Shown here: one piece after another, positions 37,036 to 45,552 of the stretch
Layout: each line of letters starts with the position of its first letter
How positions within the stretch are numbered: the first letter of the stretch is position 1
The notes under the pieces: model-generated
Database searches by the model: none
What the model saw: only the letters and a program-made list of their open reading frames with translations
Told to the model about the DNA's origin: nothing
Program-made: the position numbers and the translations under genes
Source of the DNA: Streptomyces afghaniensis 772
GTDB lineage: Bacteria; Actinomycetota; Actinomycetes; Streptomycetales; Streptomycetaceae
Reading direction: 5' to 3'
Assembly (NCBI GenBank): GCA_000415505.1
Contig: KE354193.1
Location: 1-48,896, forward strand
Length of the DNA: 48,896 nt

Positions 37036-37825
37036 CTGCGGTCGTCCCTTCCTTGCCGAGACCGGGCTCCTTGCCGAGGCCGGACGCGAGCCGACCGATG
37101 AAAGCGGTGCTCTCCTCGAAGATCCGGTCCGCGTCATGGTCCAACGTGGCGACGTGGTAGCTCTGTTCCAGGAGGACCTCTTTCACGTCCGTCGACGAGA
37201 TGCGGCTGAGGATACGGGCCGAGTCGGCCGGCGGCACCACATGGTCCTGCGGGCTGCGCAGCAGCAGCACCGGCTGGGTGACCTGCGGCAGCTCACGGTC
37301 GGCGACCTGGAAGAACTGGCGCAGGGAGTGCGCGGCGTGCAGCGGCACCCGGTCGTAGCCCAGCTCCCTGCTGTCCGGCTTGGCGATGTCGCTGGCGATG
37401 CCCTTCGTCGCGGGGACGAGGTGGCGGATCACCGGGAGGGCGTGCGCGGCCAGGCCGTGCACCTTGTTCGCCGGGTTGACGACCACCACACCGCTGACGG
37501 CGTCGCCGTGCCGCGCGGCGAGCCGCAGGGCCAGCGCGCCGCCCATCGACAGACCCGCCACGAACACCTGCTCGCGGCGCTCGCACAGCAGGCGCAGCTC
37601 GCGCTCCACTTCCGCGTACCAGTCCTGCCAGCCGGTGATCCGCAGGTCCTCCCAGCGCGTGCCGTGCCCGGGCAGCAGCGGCAGCGAGACGGTCATGCCG
37701 CGGGCGGCGAGATGCTCCGCCCAGGGGCGCAGCGACTGCGGTGAACCGGTGAAGCCGTGGCAGAGGAGCACGGCGATCTCCCCGCCCTCGTGGCGAAACG
37801 GCTCGGCTCCGGCAAGGACCGGCAC
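37028..37825 (-). CDS. Alpha/beta-hydrolase, carboxylesterase / monoacylglycerol-lipase-like
   Basis: This 265-aa cytosolic esterase has the oxyanion segment LLCHGFTGSPQS, the nucleophile Ser93 in GLSMGG, acid Asp194 (SPQDHVV) and His224 (SYHVATLD). The order and spacing match Est30-like carboxylesterases. It precedes and overlaps the membrane protein gene. It is divergent from the PlsC acyltransferase gene by 187 bp, suggesting a lipid-related neighbourhood. Confidence 0.9.
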   Translation of the reverse strand: MPVLAGAEPFRHEGGEIAVLLCHGFTGSPQSLRPWAEHLAARGMTVSLPLLPGHGTRWEDLRITGWQDWYAEVERELRLLCERREQVFVAGLSMGGALALRLAARHGDAVSGVVVVNPANKVHGLAAHALPVIRHLVPATKGIASDIAKPDSRELGYDRVPLHAAHSLRQFFQVADRELPQVTQPVLLLRSPQDHVVPPADSARILSRISSTDVKEVLLEQSYHVATLDHDADRIFEESTAFIGRLASGLGKEPGLGKEGTTAGG

Positions 37826-38012
37826 CTTCGGCCTCCTGGTCGTGAGAAGGGACGGACACGATCACGGATGGTCACGGAACGTCATCGCAGGGATCGCACG
37901 GCGTTCGCGGGACCTTCACCGTACGCGACGGCACTGACACCGACCAGGGCCGTCGGCGCCTTTGACGGCGTGCCGGGTTAAGGTCTGATCGACACATACA
38001 GGAGGCACTCGG

Positions 38013-38804
38013 TTGTTGTACGGCGCGATGAAGGTCGCTGTTGGGGGACCGCTGAAGGTCGCCTTCAGGCCCTGGGTGGAAGGCCTGGAGAACATTCCCG
38101 ACGAGGGCCCCGCGATCCTGGCGAGCAACCACCTGTCCTTCTCGGACTCGTTCTTCCTGCCCGCGGTCCTGGACCGCAAGGTCACGTTCATCGCGAAGGC
38201 CGAGTACTTCACCACGCCCGGGGTGAAGGGCCGGCTGACGGCCGCGTTCTTCAAGGGCGTCGGCCAGCTGCCCGTGGACCGCTCCGGTGCGCGCGGCGCG
38301 GGTGAGGCCGCCATCAGGAGCGGCATCGAGGTGCTGGAGCGCGGCGAGCTGTTCGGCATCTACCCGGAGGGGACGCGCTCGCCCGACGGGCGGCTCTACC
38401 GTGGCAAGCCGGGCGGCCTCGCGCGCGTGGCGCTGGCGACCGGCGCGCCCGTCATCCCCGTCGCCATGATCGACACGGAGAAGATCCAGCCGCCCGGGAA
38501 GGTCATGCCCAAGCTGATGCGTCCCGGCATCCGGATCGGCAAGCCCCTGGACTTCAGCCGCTACCAGGGCATGGAGCACGACCGGTTCGTGCTGCGCGCG
38601 GTGACCGACGAGGTCATGTACGAGATCATGAAGCTCTCCGGCCAGGAGTACGTCGACATGTACGCGACGGCCATGAAGAGGCAGCTCGCGGAGGCGGCGA
38701 AGGCGGAGAAGGAAGCCGAGAAGGCGGCGAAGGCCGCGCTCGCCCGGGCGGAGAAGGAACAGGCGGAGAAGGAACAGGCCGACAAGGAAAAGCCGGAGCG
38801 GTAG
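38013..38804 (+). CDS. 1-acyl-glycerol-3-phosphate acyltransferase family protein (PlsC-like)
   Basis: This 263-aa membrane-associated enzyme should add an acyl chain to a lysophospholipid or similar acceptor. The motifs are Asn39-His40...Asp45 (SNHLSFSD), VDRSGARG and YPEGTRS (117-123). Start choice: AGGAGG at 38000-38005 is 7 nt from TTG 38013 but 22 nt from ATG 38028, so TTG is preferred. The C-terminal ~38 residues (about 225-263) are an alternating Ala/Lys/Glu coiled-coil-like tail, unusual for the core family, and rich in KEQ(A/D)EK repeats. Confidence 0.92.
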   Translation: MLYGAMKVAVGGPLKVAFRPWVEGLENIPDEGPAILASNHLSFSDSFFLPAVLDRKVTFIAKAEYFTTPGVKGRLTAAFFKGVGQLPVDRSGARGAGEAAIRSGIEVLERGELFGIYPEGTRSPDGRLYRGKPGGLARVALATGAPVIPVAMIDTEKIQPPGKVMPKLMRPGIRIGKPLDFSRYQGMEHDRFVLRAVTDEVMYEIMKLSGQEYVDMYATAMKRQLAEAAKAEKEAEKAAKAALARAEKEQAEKEQADKEKPER

Positions 38805-38862
38805 GAGCCGGAGAAGAGGCGGACGGAGCCCTGGTCGGGGGCGCGTTCCGGGGGTGGGGGAG

Positions 38863-40088
38863 ATGGCCAGGCGCGAGCGAGTCATGAGGATGTCGGTCGA
38901 ACAGCCGCTGTGGCGTGCGCTGACCGCCTACCGGGTGCTCACGATGCTGTACGCGATCGGCCTGTTCGCCACCGCCTACGAGGAGTTCGTCCGGCCCTGG
39001 GTCGCCGTCGCCTACTACGTCGTGCTGGCCGCGTGGACCCTGGCCACACTGCCCCGGGTCGCGAGCGCCGCCCGCTGCACCAAGGGGTTCCTCGCCGCCG
39101 ATCTGACCGTCGCCCTCACCGGCATCCTGCTCACGCCCGTCGCCGACGCGCACGAGCGGGTCCAGGCGGGCGGCCCGACGCTGCCGTCGATATGGACCGC
39201 AGGTGCCGTCCTCGCCTTCGCCGTCAAGGGCGGCTGGCGCTGGGCGGCCCTGGCCTCCAGCCTCGTGGCCGCCGCCAACCTGATCGAGCGCGGCAGCCCG
39301 GCCCGCGACACCGTCCACAACGTCATCCTCGTCTGCATCGCCTCCATCGCCATCGGCTACGTCGTGGAGGTCGCCCGCGCCTCCGAACGCACCCTCGCCC
39401 GCGCCCTGGAGATCGAGGCCGCGACACGCGAGCGGGAGCGCCTCGCCCGGGACATCCACGACAGCGTGCTCCAGGTGCTGGCGATGGTGCAGCGGCGCGG
39501 CGCGGTGATCGGCGGTGAGGCGGCCGAGCTGGGCCGGATGGCCGGTGAGCAGGAGGTCGCGCTGCGCACCCTGGTCTCCGGCGGACTGGTGCCCGTCTCC
39601 CGGGTCTCGGAGGACGCCACCGAGGGAGCCGTCGTCCGGGCCGTCGAGGAACAGCCGGAGGAGAGCGGCCCCGTCGACCTGCGCGCCCTGCTCGCGCCGT
39701 ACGCCGGAGCCAAGGTCAGCCTCGCCGAGCCCGGCGCGCCCGTGCCGCTGGTGCCGGTCGCCGCCCGGGAGGTGGCCGCCGCCGTCGGGGCGGCGCTGGA
39801 CAACGTCCGCAAGCACGCCGGGAGCAGGCGCGCGCGTGGATCCTCGTCGAGGACGAGCCGGACGAGGTGATCGTCACCGTACGGGACGACGGACCCGGCA
39901 TCCCGGAAGGGCGGCTCGCCCAGGCCGAGGGCGAGGGGCGGCTCGGTGTCGCCCTGTCGATCCGCGGCCGGCTGCGCGACCTCGGCGGCAGCGCGGAGCT
40001 GATCTCGGTGCCGGGCCAGGGCACGGAGGTCGAGCTGAAGGTACCGAAGGACGTGACGACCGTACGGGGGAAGGCGGAGCAGCGATGA
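38863..40088 (+). CDS. NarL-type sensor histidine kinase, frameshifted as sequenced
   Basis: This kinase has six or so hydrophobic segments (about 20-165), like the MacS-type N-terminus, then a HisKA_3 domain with the phosphoacceptor His199 (RLARDIHDSVLQ), and a HATPase_c end (DDGPGIPEGRL, GVALSIRGRLRDLGGSAELIS). The frame breaks at the G-run 39820-39822 just before the HATPase region; adding one G rejoins DNVRKHAG with EQARAWILVEDEPDEVIV. The restored protein is about 408 aa. The stop overlaps the regulator start as ATGA. Confidence 0.92.
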
Positions 40089-40774
40089 CGGAGAGCACTG
40101 CGGACCTGCGGGACGCGATCAGGGTCATGGTGGTCGACGACCACCCCATGTGGCGCGACGCGGTCGCCCGTGACCTGGCCGAGTCGGGCTTCGAGGTGGT
40201 CGCCACCGCGGGCGACGGCGAGCAGGCCGTGCGCCGCGCCAAGGCCGCCGCACCCGAGGTGCTCGTGCTCGACCTGAACCTGCCCGGCAAGCCCGGCGTC
40301 CAGGTCTGCAAGGAGGTCGTCGCCGCGAACCCCGCGCTGCGCGTCCTGGTGCTGTCCGCGAGCGGTGAGCACGCCGACGTCCTGGAAGCCGTGAAGTCCG
40401 GCGCGACCGGCTATCTGCTGAAGTCGGCCTCCACCGAGGAACTCCAGGACGCGGTCCGCCGCACGGCCGTGGGCGACCCCGTCTTCACCCCCGGCCTCGC
40501 CGGGCTGGTCCTCGGCGAGTACCGCCGCCTGGCCTCCGAACCCGCTCCCGCTCCCGACACCGACGAGCCGAAGGCGCCCCGGCTCACCGACCGTGAGACC
40601 GAGGTGCTGCGCCTCGTCGCCAAGGGCCTGAGCTACAAGCAGATCGCCGAACGCCTGGTCATCTCCCACCGCACGGTGCAGAACCACGTTCAGAACACTC
40701 TCGGCAAGCTCCAGTTGCACAACCGCGTGGAGCTCGTGCGGTACGCGATAGAGCGCGGCCTCGACGACGAGTGA
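40085..40774 (+). CDS. NarL/FixJ-family response regulator
   Basis: This 229-aa regulator has a receiver with Asp18/Asp19, phosphoacceptor Asp63 (VLVLDLNLPG), Ser95 and Lys113 (YLLKSAS). The C-terminal LuxR-type helix-turn-helix reads LTDRETEVLRLVAKGLSYKQIAERL...HRTVQNHV. It is coupled by ATGA to the histidine kinase and followed by pfkA after 53 bp. The linker (about 145-165) is Pro/Ala-rich. Confidence 0.94.
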   Translation: MTESTADLRDAIRVMVVDDHPMWRDAVARDLAESGFEVVATAGDGEQAVRRAKAAAPEVLVLDLNLPGKPGVQVCKEVVAANPALRVLVLSASGEHADVLEAVKSGATGYLLKSASTEELQDAVRRTAVGDPVFTPGLAGLVLGEYRRLASEPAPAPDTDEPKAPRLTDRETEVLRLVAKGLSYKQIAERLVISHRTVQNHVQNTLGKLQLHNRVELVRYAIERGLDDE

Positions 40775-40827
40775 GGCGCACGTCACACTGACCCTTCGTC
40801 AGGCACCTGCGGCGAAGGGACTGTTCC

Positions 40828-41856
40828 ATGCGCGTCGGAGTACTGACCGGAGGCGGCGACTGCCCCGGACTCAACGCCGTCATCCGGGCCATCGTCCGCA
40901 AGGGCGTGCAGGAGTACGGCTACGACTTCACCGGCTTCCGGGACGGCTGGCGAGGGCCCTTGGAAAACGACACCGTCCGTCTCGACATCCCCGCCGTGCG
41001 CGGCATCCTGCCCCGCGGCGGCACCATCCTCGGCTCCTCGCGGACCAACCCGCTGAAGGAGCGGAACGGCATCCGCCGGATCAAGGAGAACCTCGCCGAG
41101 CTGGAGGTCGAGGCGCTGATCGTCATCGGCGGCGAGGACACCCTGGGCGTGGCCGCCCGGCTGTCCGACGAGCACGGCGTGCCCTGCGTGGGCGTGCCGA
41201 AGACGATAGACAACGACCTGTCCGCCACGGACTACACCTTCGGGTTCGACACCGCGGTCGGCATCGCGACCGAGGCCATCGACCGGCTGCACACCACCGC
41301 CGAGTCCCACATGCGGGTCCTGGTCTGCGAGGTGATGGGCCGGCACGCCGGCTGGATCGCCCTGCACTCGGGCCTGGCCGGCGGCGCGAACGTCATCCTC
41401 ATCCCCGAGCAGCGCTTCGACGTCGAGCAGGTGTGCGCCTGGGTGACGTCCCGTTTCCGGGCGTCGTACGCGCCGATCGTGGTCGTCGCGGAGGGCGCCA
41501 TGCCCAAGGACGGCGACATGGTCCTCAAGGACCAGTCGCTGGACTCCTTCGGGCACGTCCGCCTGTCCGGGGTCGGCGAGTGGCTCGCCAAGGAGATCGA
41601 GAAGCGCACGGGCAAGGAGGCCCGCACCACGGTCCTGGGTCACATCCAGCGCGGCGGCACCCCCAGCCCCTTCGACCGCTGGCTCGCCACGCGCTTCGGC
41701 CTGCACGCCATCGACTGCGTCCGCGACGGCGACTTCGGAACCATGGTCGCCCTGCGCGGCACGGACATCGTTCGTGTCCCCATCGCGGACGCGACGGCCC
41801 GTCTGAAGACGGTGGACCCGACGTTGTACGAGGAGGTCGGGGTGTTCTTCGGCTGA
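40828..41856 (+). CDS. pfkA: 6-phosphofructokinase
   Basis: This 342-aa enzyme makes fructose-1,6-bisphosphate. It has GGGDCPGLNAVIR, GGEDTLG (Glu103-Asp104), PKTIDNDL (Lys125, Asp128) and MGRHAGW. Classical ATP-dependent PFKs carry GGDGS at the first site and PGTIDND, while PPi-dependent enzymes carry an acidic residue and a lysine at these positions. The Streptomyces/Amycolatopsis group III enzymes include both ATP- and PPi-users with these residues, so the phosphoryl donor cannot be fixed from sequence. It probably has its own promoter, since a small hairpin (CTGAC-CCTTC-GTCAG) lies upstream. Confidence 0.93.
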   Translation: MRVGVLTGGGDCPGLNAVIRAIVRKGVQEYGYDFTGFRDGWRGPLENDTVRLDIPAVRGILPRGGTILGSSRTNPLKERNGIRRIKENLAELEVEALIVIGGEDTLGVAARLSDEHGVPCVGVPKTIDNDLSATDYTFGFDTAVGIATEAIDRLHTTAESHMRVLVCEVMGRHAGWIALHSGLAGGANVILIPEQRFDVEQVCAWVTSRFRASYAPIVVVAEGAMPKDGDMVLKDQSLDSFGHVRLSGVGEWLAKEIEKRTGKEARTTVLGHIQRGGTPSPFDRWLATRFGLHAIDCVRDGDFGTMVALRGTDIVRVPIADATARLKTVDPTLYEEVGVFFG

Positions 41857-41872
41857 CCGCCTGGTCCAGGTG

Positions 41873-41900
41873 CCGGTCGGGGCCGCGCGGTCCCGACCGG
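41873..41900. terminator. Bidirectional hairpin terminator between pfkA and trpEG
   Basis: CCGGTCGGG (41873-41881) pairs with CCCGACCGG (41892-41900) around a 10-nt loop. It lies 17 bp past the pfkA stop and 8 bp past the end of the convergent trpEG gene. Confidence 0.6.
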
Positions 41901-41908
41901 ACCCCGTG

Positions 41909-43774
41909 CTACACCGAGGGCGCGCTCGTGCCCCGCAGCTGCCCCACCAGGTCCCGCACGACCCGCGCCCCGTTCAGCGTCAGCACCGACTCGGGGTGGA
42001 ACTGCAGCCCCGCGAACCCGGGCCCCCGCAGCGCGTGCACCTCCCCGTTCGCCGAGCGGCTGACCTCCACGCCGTGCGCGGCCAGCTCCTGTCCGGCCCC
42101 TTCGTCGCAGCGCGCCACGAAGCTGTTGTAGAAACCGACCGTCTCCGGCCGCCCGAACAGATCGATCGTCGTCTGCGCCCCCTGGTAGGGCACGTCCTTC
42201 CGTACGATCTCCAGCCCGAGCTCGGCCGCGATCAGCTCGTGCCCGAGGCAGACGCCGAGCACGCCGTGCGGGTGCTCACGGATGACCTCGGCGGTGAGGC
42301 TCCGCAGGAGCCGCATCTTGGGATCGGTGAGGTCGGAGGGGTCGCCGGGGCCCGGGCCGAGCACGACCGGGCCCTCGTGCGCGAGCACCGCCTCGCGGAG
42401 CCCGTCCTCGTCGTACCGCCGGACGGTCACCTCCAGTCCGCCCGACCGCAGCACATGCGCGAGCATCGCCGTGAAGGTGTCCTCGCCGTCGACGACCAGG
42501 GCGTGTCCGGCGAGTTCCCCGGACGGCTCCTGCATCCGCAACCAGAACGGCGCGAGCGAGGCCCGGCGCCCGTCGAGCGCGTCCTGTACGCGCGGATCTT
42601 CGGCCAGCCGCGGCCGTACGGACTCCTCGCGCGGCCGTCCCGGCCGCACGCCCAGCGCCGTCAGCACTCCGGCCGCCTTCGCATGCGTCTCCGCGACCTC
42701 GCCCGCCGGGTCGGACCCGCGCACGAGCGTGGCGCCCACCGGCACCCGCAGCCGGCCGCCGGCGTCGATGTCGGCCGTGCGGATGAGGATGGGGGAGTCG
42801 AGCGTCTGGGCCCCGCCCGAATCCCGCCCGAGGAGGGCCAGCGCACCGGCGTAGTAGCCGCGCCCGCCGACCTCGTGCCGCTCGATGACCCGGCAGGCGT
42901 TCTGCACCGGCGAGCCCGTGACGGTCGCCGCGAACATGGTCTCCTTCAGGACCTCGCGCGCGTCCAGGGAGGACTTCCCGCGCAGCTCGTACTCGGTGTG
43001 CGCGAGGTGCGCCATCTCCTTCAGCCGGGGCCCGACGACGACCCCGCCCATGTCGCCGACGGTGCACATCATCTTGAGCTCCTCGTCGACGACCATCGAC
43101 AGCTCCTCGATCTCCTTGCCGTCGGCGAGGAAGTCCAGCAGGTGCTCGGGGGTCGGCCCCTCGGCGGGATAGCGGTAGGTGCCGCTGATCGGGTTCATGA
43201 CGACCGTGCCGCCGGACATCCGCACGTGCACCTCGGGGCTCGCCCCGACCAGCGTCCGGTCGCCGGTGTGCACGACGAACGTCCAGTACGCGCCCCGCTC
43301 GCCCTCCAGCAGCCGCCGGAACAGCGCCAGCGCGTCGGCCCGGCCGAACCCGGGGATCTCACCCTCGTACGTCCGCCGGATGACGAAGTTCGCGCCCTCG
43401 CCCCGCCCGATCTCCTCCCGCAGCACGCGCCCGACGATCTCCGCGTACTCCTCGTCACCGACGTCGAAGCCACCGCCCTCGACCCGCACGTCGTGCGCCG
43501 GGAGCTGCTCCAGGGCGTCGGCGAGCGGGACGGCGTGGGACTCCGCGGGTGTCAGCACCGACAGCGGCGTGCCGTCGTCGCGGACGTCGAAGCCGCGCTC
43601 GCGGATCTGCCGGAAGGGGACGAGCGCCAGGCCCTCGTCGGGGAGGTCGGCGAGGCGGTCGTACGTGGTGACCGGGCCGATGAGGACCTCGATCAGGTCG
43701 TGGTCGTGGCCCGGGGTGCGGCGGCGGAGCAGGGCGAAGGGGCGGGGCTCGTGCAGCAGCTGTGTCAGGTCCAT
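41909..43774 (-). CDS. trpEG: Anthranilate synthase, fused TrpE-TrpG
   Basis: This 621-aa fusion makes anthranilate from chorismate and glutamine. The TrpE part (about 1-415) has NPISGTYRYPAEG, the TVGDMGG...VGPRLKEMAHL region and TVTGSPVQNACRVIE. The class-I glutamine amidotransferase part (about 430-615) has Cys509 (GVCLGHE) and His593-x-Glu595 (QFHPES). The ATG at 43774 has GGAGGAA upstream; the longer open frame is excluded by the leader. A Trp-rich leader peptide and attenuator control it, which argues for tryptophan rather than phenazine-type biosynthesis. It is divergent from aroH. Confidence 0.95.
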   Translation of the reverse strand: MDLTQLLHEPRPFALLRRRTPGHDHDLIEVLIGPVTTYDRLADLPDEGLALVPFRQIRERGFDVRDDGTPLSVLTPAESHAVPLADALEQLPAHDVRVEGGGFDVGDEEYAEIVGRVLREEIGRGEGANFVIRRTYEGEIPGFGRADALALFRRLLEGERGAYWTFVVHTGDRTLVGASPEVHVRMSGGTVVMNPISGTYRYPAEGPTPEHLLDFLADGKEIEELSMVVDEELKMMCTVGDMGGVVVGPRLKEMAHLAHTEYELRGKSSLDAREVLKETMFAATVTGSPVQNACRVIERHEVGGRGYYAGALALLGRDSGGAQTLDSPILIRTADIDAGGRLRVPVGATLVRGSDPAGEVAETHAKAAGVLTALGVRPGRPREESVRPRLAEDPRVQDALDGRRASLAPFWLRMQEPSGELAGHALVVDGEDTFTAMLAHVLRSGGLEVTVRRYDEDGLREAVLAHEGPVVLGPGPGDPSDLTDPKMRLLRSLTAEVIREHPHGVLGVCLGHELIAAELGLEIVRKDVPYQGAQTTIDLFGRPETVGFYNSFVARCDEGAGQELAAHGVEVSRSANGEVHALRGPGFAGLQFHPESVLTLNGARVVRDLVGQLRGTSAPSV

Positions 43775-43839
43775 GGTTCCTCCGTGGCTGTCGATCGACG
43801 GCGATCGATGTCGGTGAGGAGCGGACCTAAGGGAAACAC

Positions 43840-43865
43840 CGAAGGCCGCCCTCGGGCGGCCTTCG
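43840..43865 (-). terminator. trp attenuator terminator
   Basis: On the minus strand CGAAGGCCGCC (43865-43855) pairs with GGCGGCCTTCG (43850-43840) around a 4-nt loop, followed by GUGUUUCCC. It sits between the Trp-rich leader peptide and trpEG, where a classical attenuator is expected. Confidence 0.85.
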
Positions 43866-43886
43866 CGAAGTCTGTCGTACGCGCAG

Positions 43887-43943
43887 TCAGTGGGCCGCCG
43901 GATGAGCGGTCCACCACCAGGTCTGGATCGAGTGCGCGAACAT
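43887..43943 (-). CDS. trpL: trp operon leader peptide
   Basis: The 18-aa peptide MFAHSIQTWWWTAHPAAH has three consecutive Trp codons (TGG TGG TGG) and ends 22 nt before the terminator stem. Ribosome stalling at scarce Trp-tRNA would favour an antiterminator and permit trpEG expression. The ATG has no ribosome site; TAGGGT lies 7 nt upstream, so the leader mRNA is probably leaderless. Confidence 0.9.
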   Translation of the reverse strand: MFAHSIQTWWWTAHPAAH

Positions 43944-43950
43944 GACAGGC

Positions 43951-43956
43951 ACCCTA
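43951..43956 (-). promoter_or_regulatory. -10 element of the trpL-trpEG promoter
   Basis: On the minus strand TAGGGT precedes the trpL ATG by 7 nt. No good -35 was found at 16-18 bp. Confidence 0.5.
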
Positions 43957-44039
43957 CCCCATGTCCGAGTCGTGTACCCCGTGTCTCAATTGCTGGGCAT
44001 GGGTCAGGACGCCCGACACGACCCCGTAATGTTGAGGCC

Positions 44040-45392
44040 GTGACCGTGAACGCTAAGTCCAGCGCGAGTGCTGGCAACACCTGGCGAGACCTGCCCGCGG
44101 CGCAGCAGCCCGAGTACCCCGACACCGAGGCTCTGCGCGCAGTCGTTGCGGACCTCGAGTCGTATCCGCCGCTCGTCTTCGCGGGCGAGTGCGACCAGCT
44201 GCGCGCCCGGATGGCGGCCGTCGCCAAGGGAGAGGCGTTCCTCCTCCAGGGCGGCGACTGCGCCGAGGCCTTCGACGCGGTGTCGGCGGACCAGATCCGC
44301 AACAAGCTCAAGACGCTGCTCCAGATGGGCGCCGTGCTGACGTACGCCGCGTCCGTGCCGGTCGTGAAGGTCGGCCGCATCGCCGGCCAGTACTCCAAGC
44401 CGCGCTCCAAGCCGACCGAGACCCGCGACGGCGTGACGCTGCCCACGTACCGGGGCGACTCCGTCAACGGCTTCGACTTCACCGAAGAGGCCCGCATCCC
44501 GGACCCCGAGCGGCTGAAGCGGATGTACCACGCCTCGGCCTCCACGCTGAACCTGGTGCGCGCCTTCACCACCGGCGGCTACGCCGACCTGCGCCAGGTG
44601 CACGCCTGGAACCAGGACTTCGTGAAGTCGTCCCCGTCGGGGCAGCGCTACGAGCAGCTGGCGCGCGAGATCGACAACGCGCTGAACTTCATGCACGCCT
44701 GCGGGGTCGACCCGGAGGAGTTCAAGACCGTCGAGTTCTTCTCGTCGCACGAGGCGCTGCTGCTCGACTACGAGTCCGCCCTGACCCGGGTCGACTCGCG
44801 CACCGGGCAGCTGTACGACGTCTCCGCGCACATGGTGTGGATCGGCGAGCGCACCCGGCAGCTGGACCACGCGCACATCGAGTTCGCGTCGAAGATCCGC
44901 AACCCCATCGGGATCAAGCTGGGTCCGACGACCACGGCCGAGGACGCGCTGCAGTACATCGAGCGCCTCGACCCGGAGCGTGAGCCGGGCCGGCTGACGT
45001 TCATCGTCCGCATGGGCGCCGACAAGGTCCGCGACAAGCTCCCCGAGCTGGTCGAGAAGGTCACCGCCTCGGGCGCCACCGTGGCCTGGGTGACCGACCC
45101 GATGCACGGCAACACCTTCGAGGCGGCCTCCGGGCACAAGACCCGCCGCTTCGACGACGTGCTCGACGAGGTCAAGGGCTTCTTCGAGGTCCACAAGGCG
45201 CTCGGCACCCACCCCGGCGGCATCCACGTGGAGCTGACCGGCGACGACGTCACCGAGTGCGTGGGCGGCGGCGACGAGATCTTCGTCGACGATCTGCACC
45301 AGCGCTACGAGACGGCATGCGACCCGCGGCTCAACCGCAGCCAGTCGCTGGACCTGGCGTTCCTCGTGGCCGAGATGTACAGGGACCAGTAA
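44040..45392 (+). CDS. aroH: 3-deoxy-7-phosphoheptulonate synthase (class II DAHP synthase)
   Basis: This 450-aa enzyme condenses PEP and erythrose-4-phosphate, the first committed step of the shikimate pathway. It is the class II (plant-type) form, with GGDCAEAF (metal ligand Cys74), VGRIAGQYSKPRSKP, SSHEALLLDYE, GERTRQLDHAH, and DPMHGNT with the C-terminal metal ligands. The GTG at 44040 lacks a ribosome site but has TAATGT 7 nt upstream, consistent with a leaderless mRNA. It diverges from the attenuated trpEG gene, joining the start and the tryptophan branch of aromatic synthesis. A terminator hairpin follows the stop. Confidence 0.95.
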   Translation: MTVNAKSSASAGNTWRDLPAAQQPEYPDTEALRAVVADLESYPPLVFAGECDQLRARMAAVAKGEAFLLQGGDCAEAFDAVSADQIRNKLKTLLQMGAVLTYAASVPVVKVGRIAGQYSKPRSKPTETRDGVTLPTYRGDSVNGFDFTEEARIPDPERLKRMYHASASTLNLVRAFTTGGYADLRQVHAWNQDFVKSSPSGQRYEQLAREIDNALNFMHACGVDPEEFKTVEFFSSHEALLLDYESALTRVDSRTGQLYDVSAHMVWIGERTRQLDHAHIEFASKIRNPIGIKLGPTTTAEDALQYIERLDPEREPGRLTFIVRMGADKVRDKLPELVEKVTASGATVAWVTDPMHGNTFEAASGHKTRRFDDVLDEVKGFFEVHKALGTHPGGIHVELTGDDVTECVGGGDEIFVDDLHQRYETACDPRLNRSQSLDLAFLVAEMYRDQ

Positions 45393-45421
45393 CGGGTTCG
45401 CCTGTTACCCCGACATCGACT

Positions 45422-45463
45422 GGGGCGCGGATCACATACGATCCGCGCCCCTCTCCACTTTTG
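45422..45463 (+). terminator. Rho-independent terminator after aroH
   Basis: GGGGCGCGGATC (45422-45433) and GATCCGCGCCCC (45440-45451) form a 12-bp perfect stem with a 6-nt loop, followed by a weak T-rich stretch CTTTTG. Confidence 0.85.
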
Positions 45464-45486
45464 CGCCTCCCACCCGGCGGGTAAGG

Positions 45487-45505
45487 TTAGGTTAGCCTCA
45501 CCGAT
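45487..45505 (+). promoter_or_regulatory. Iron box (IdeR/DmdR-type operator) upstream of the Bfd-like gene
   Basis: TTAGGTTAGCCTCACCGAT matches the actinobacterial iron-box consensus TTAGGTTAGGCTCACCTAA at 16 of 19 positions. It lies 47 bp before the start of the [2Fe-2S] protein gene. DmdR/IdeR with Fe2+ would repress the gene, so expression should rise on iron starvation. Confidence 0.85.
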
Positions 45506-45552
45506 CAACGGGGACGGCGCCTTGGAAACGACCCTGCCGGGAGGTGGACCGC

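Noticed and set aside
37962-37984. TTGACG and TAAGGT as a promoter for the PlsC gene
   Set aside because: The spacer is only 11 bp, too short for a sigma-70 promoter.
41870-43945. 691-codon plus-strand open frame across trpEG
   Set aside because: It is antisense to trpEG, which has full catalytic motifs. The frame is a codon-bias shadow.
43775-44572. N-terminal extension of trpEG through the leader
   Set aside because: The extension runs through the trpL peptide, the attenuator and antisense to aroH; the ATG at 43774 has a strong ribosome site.
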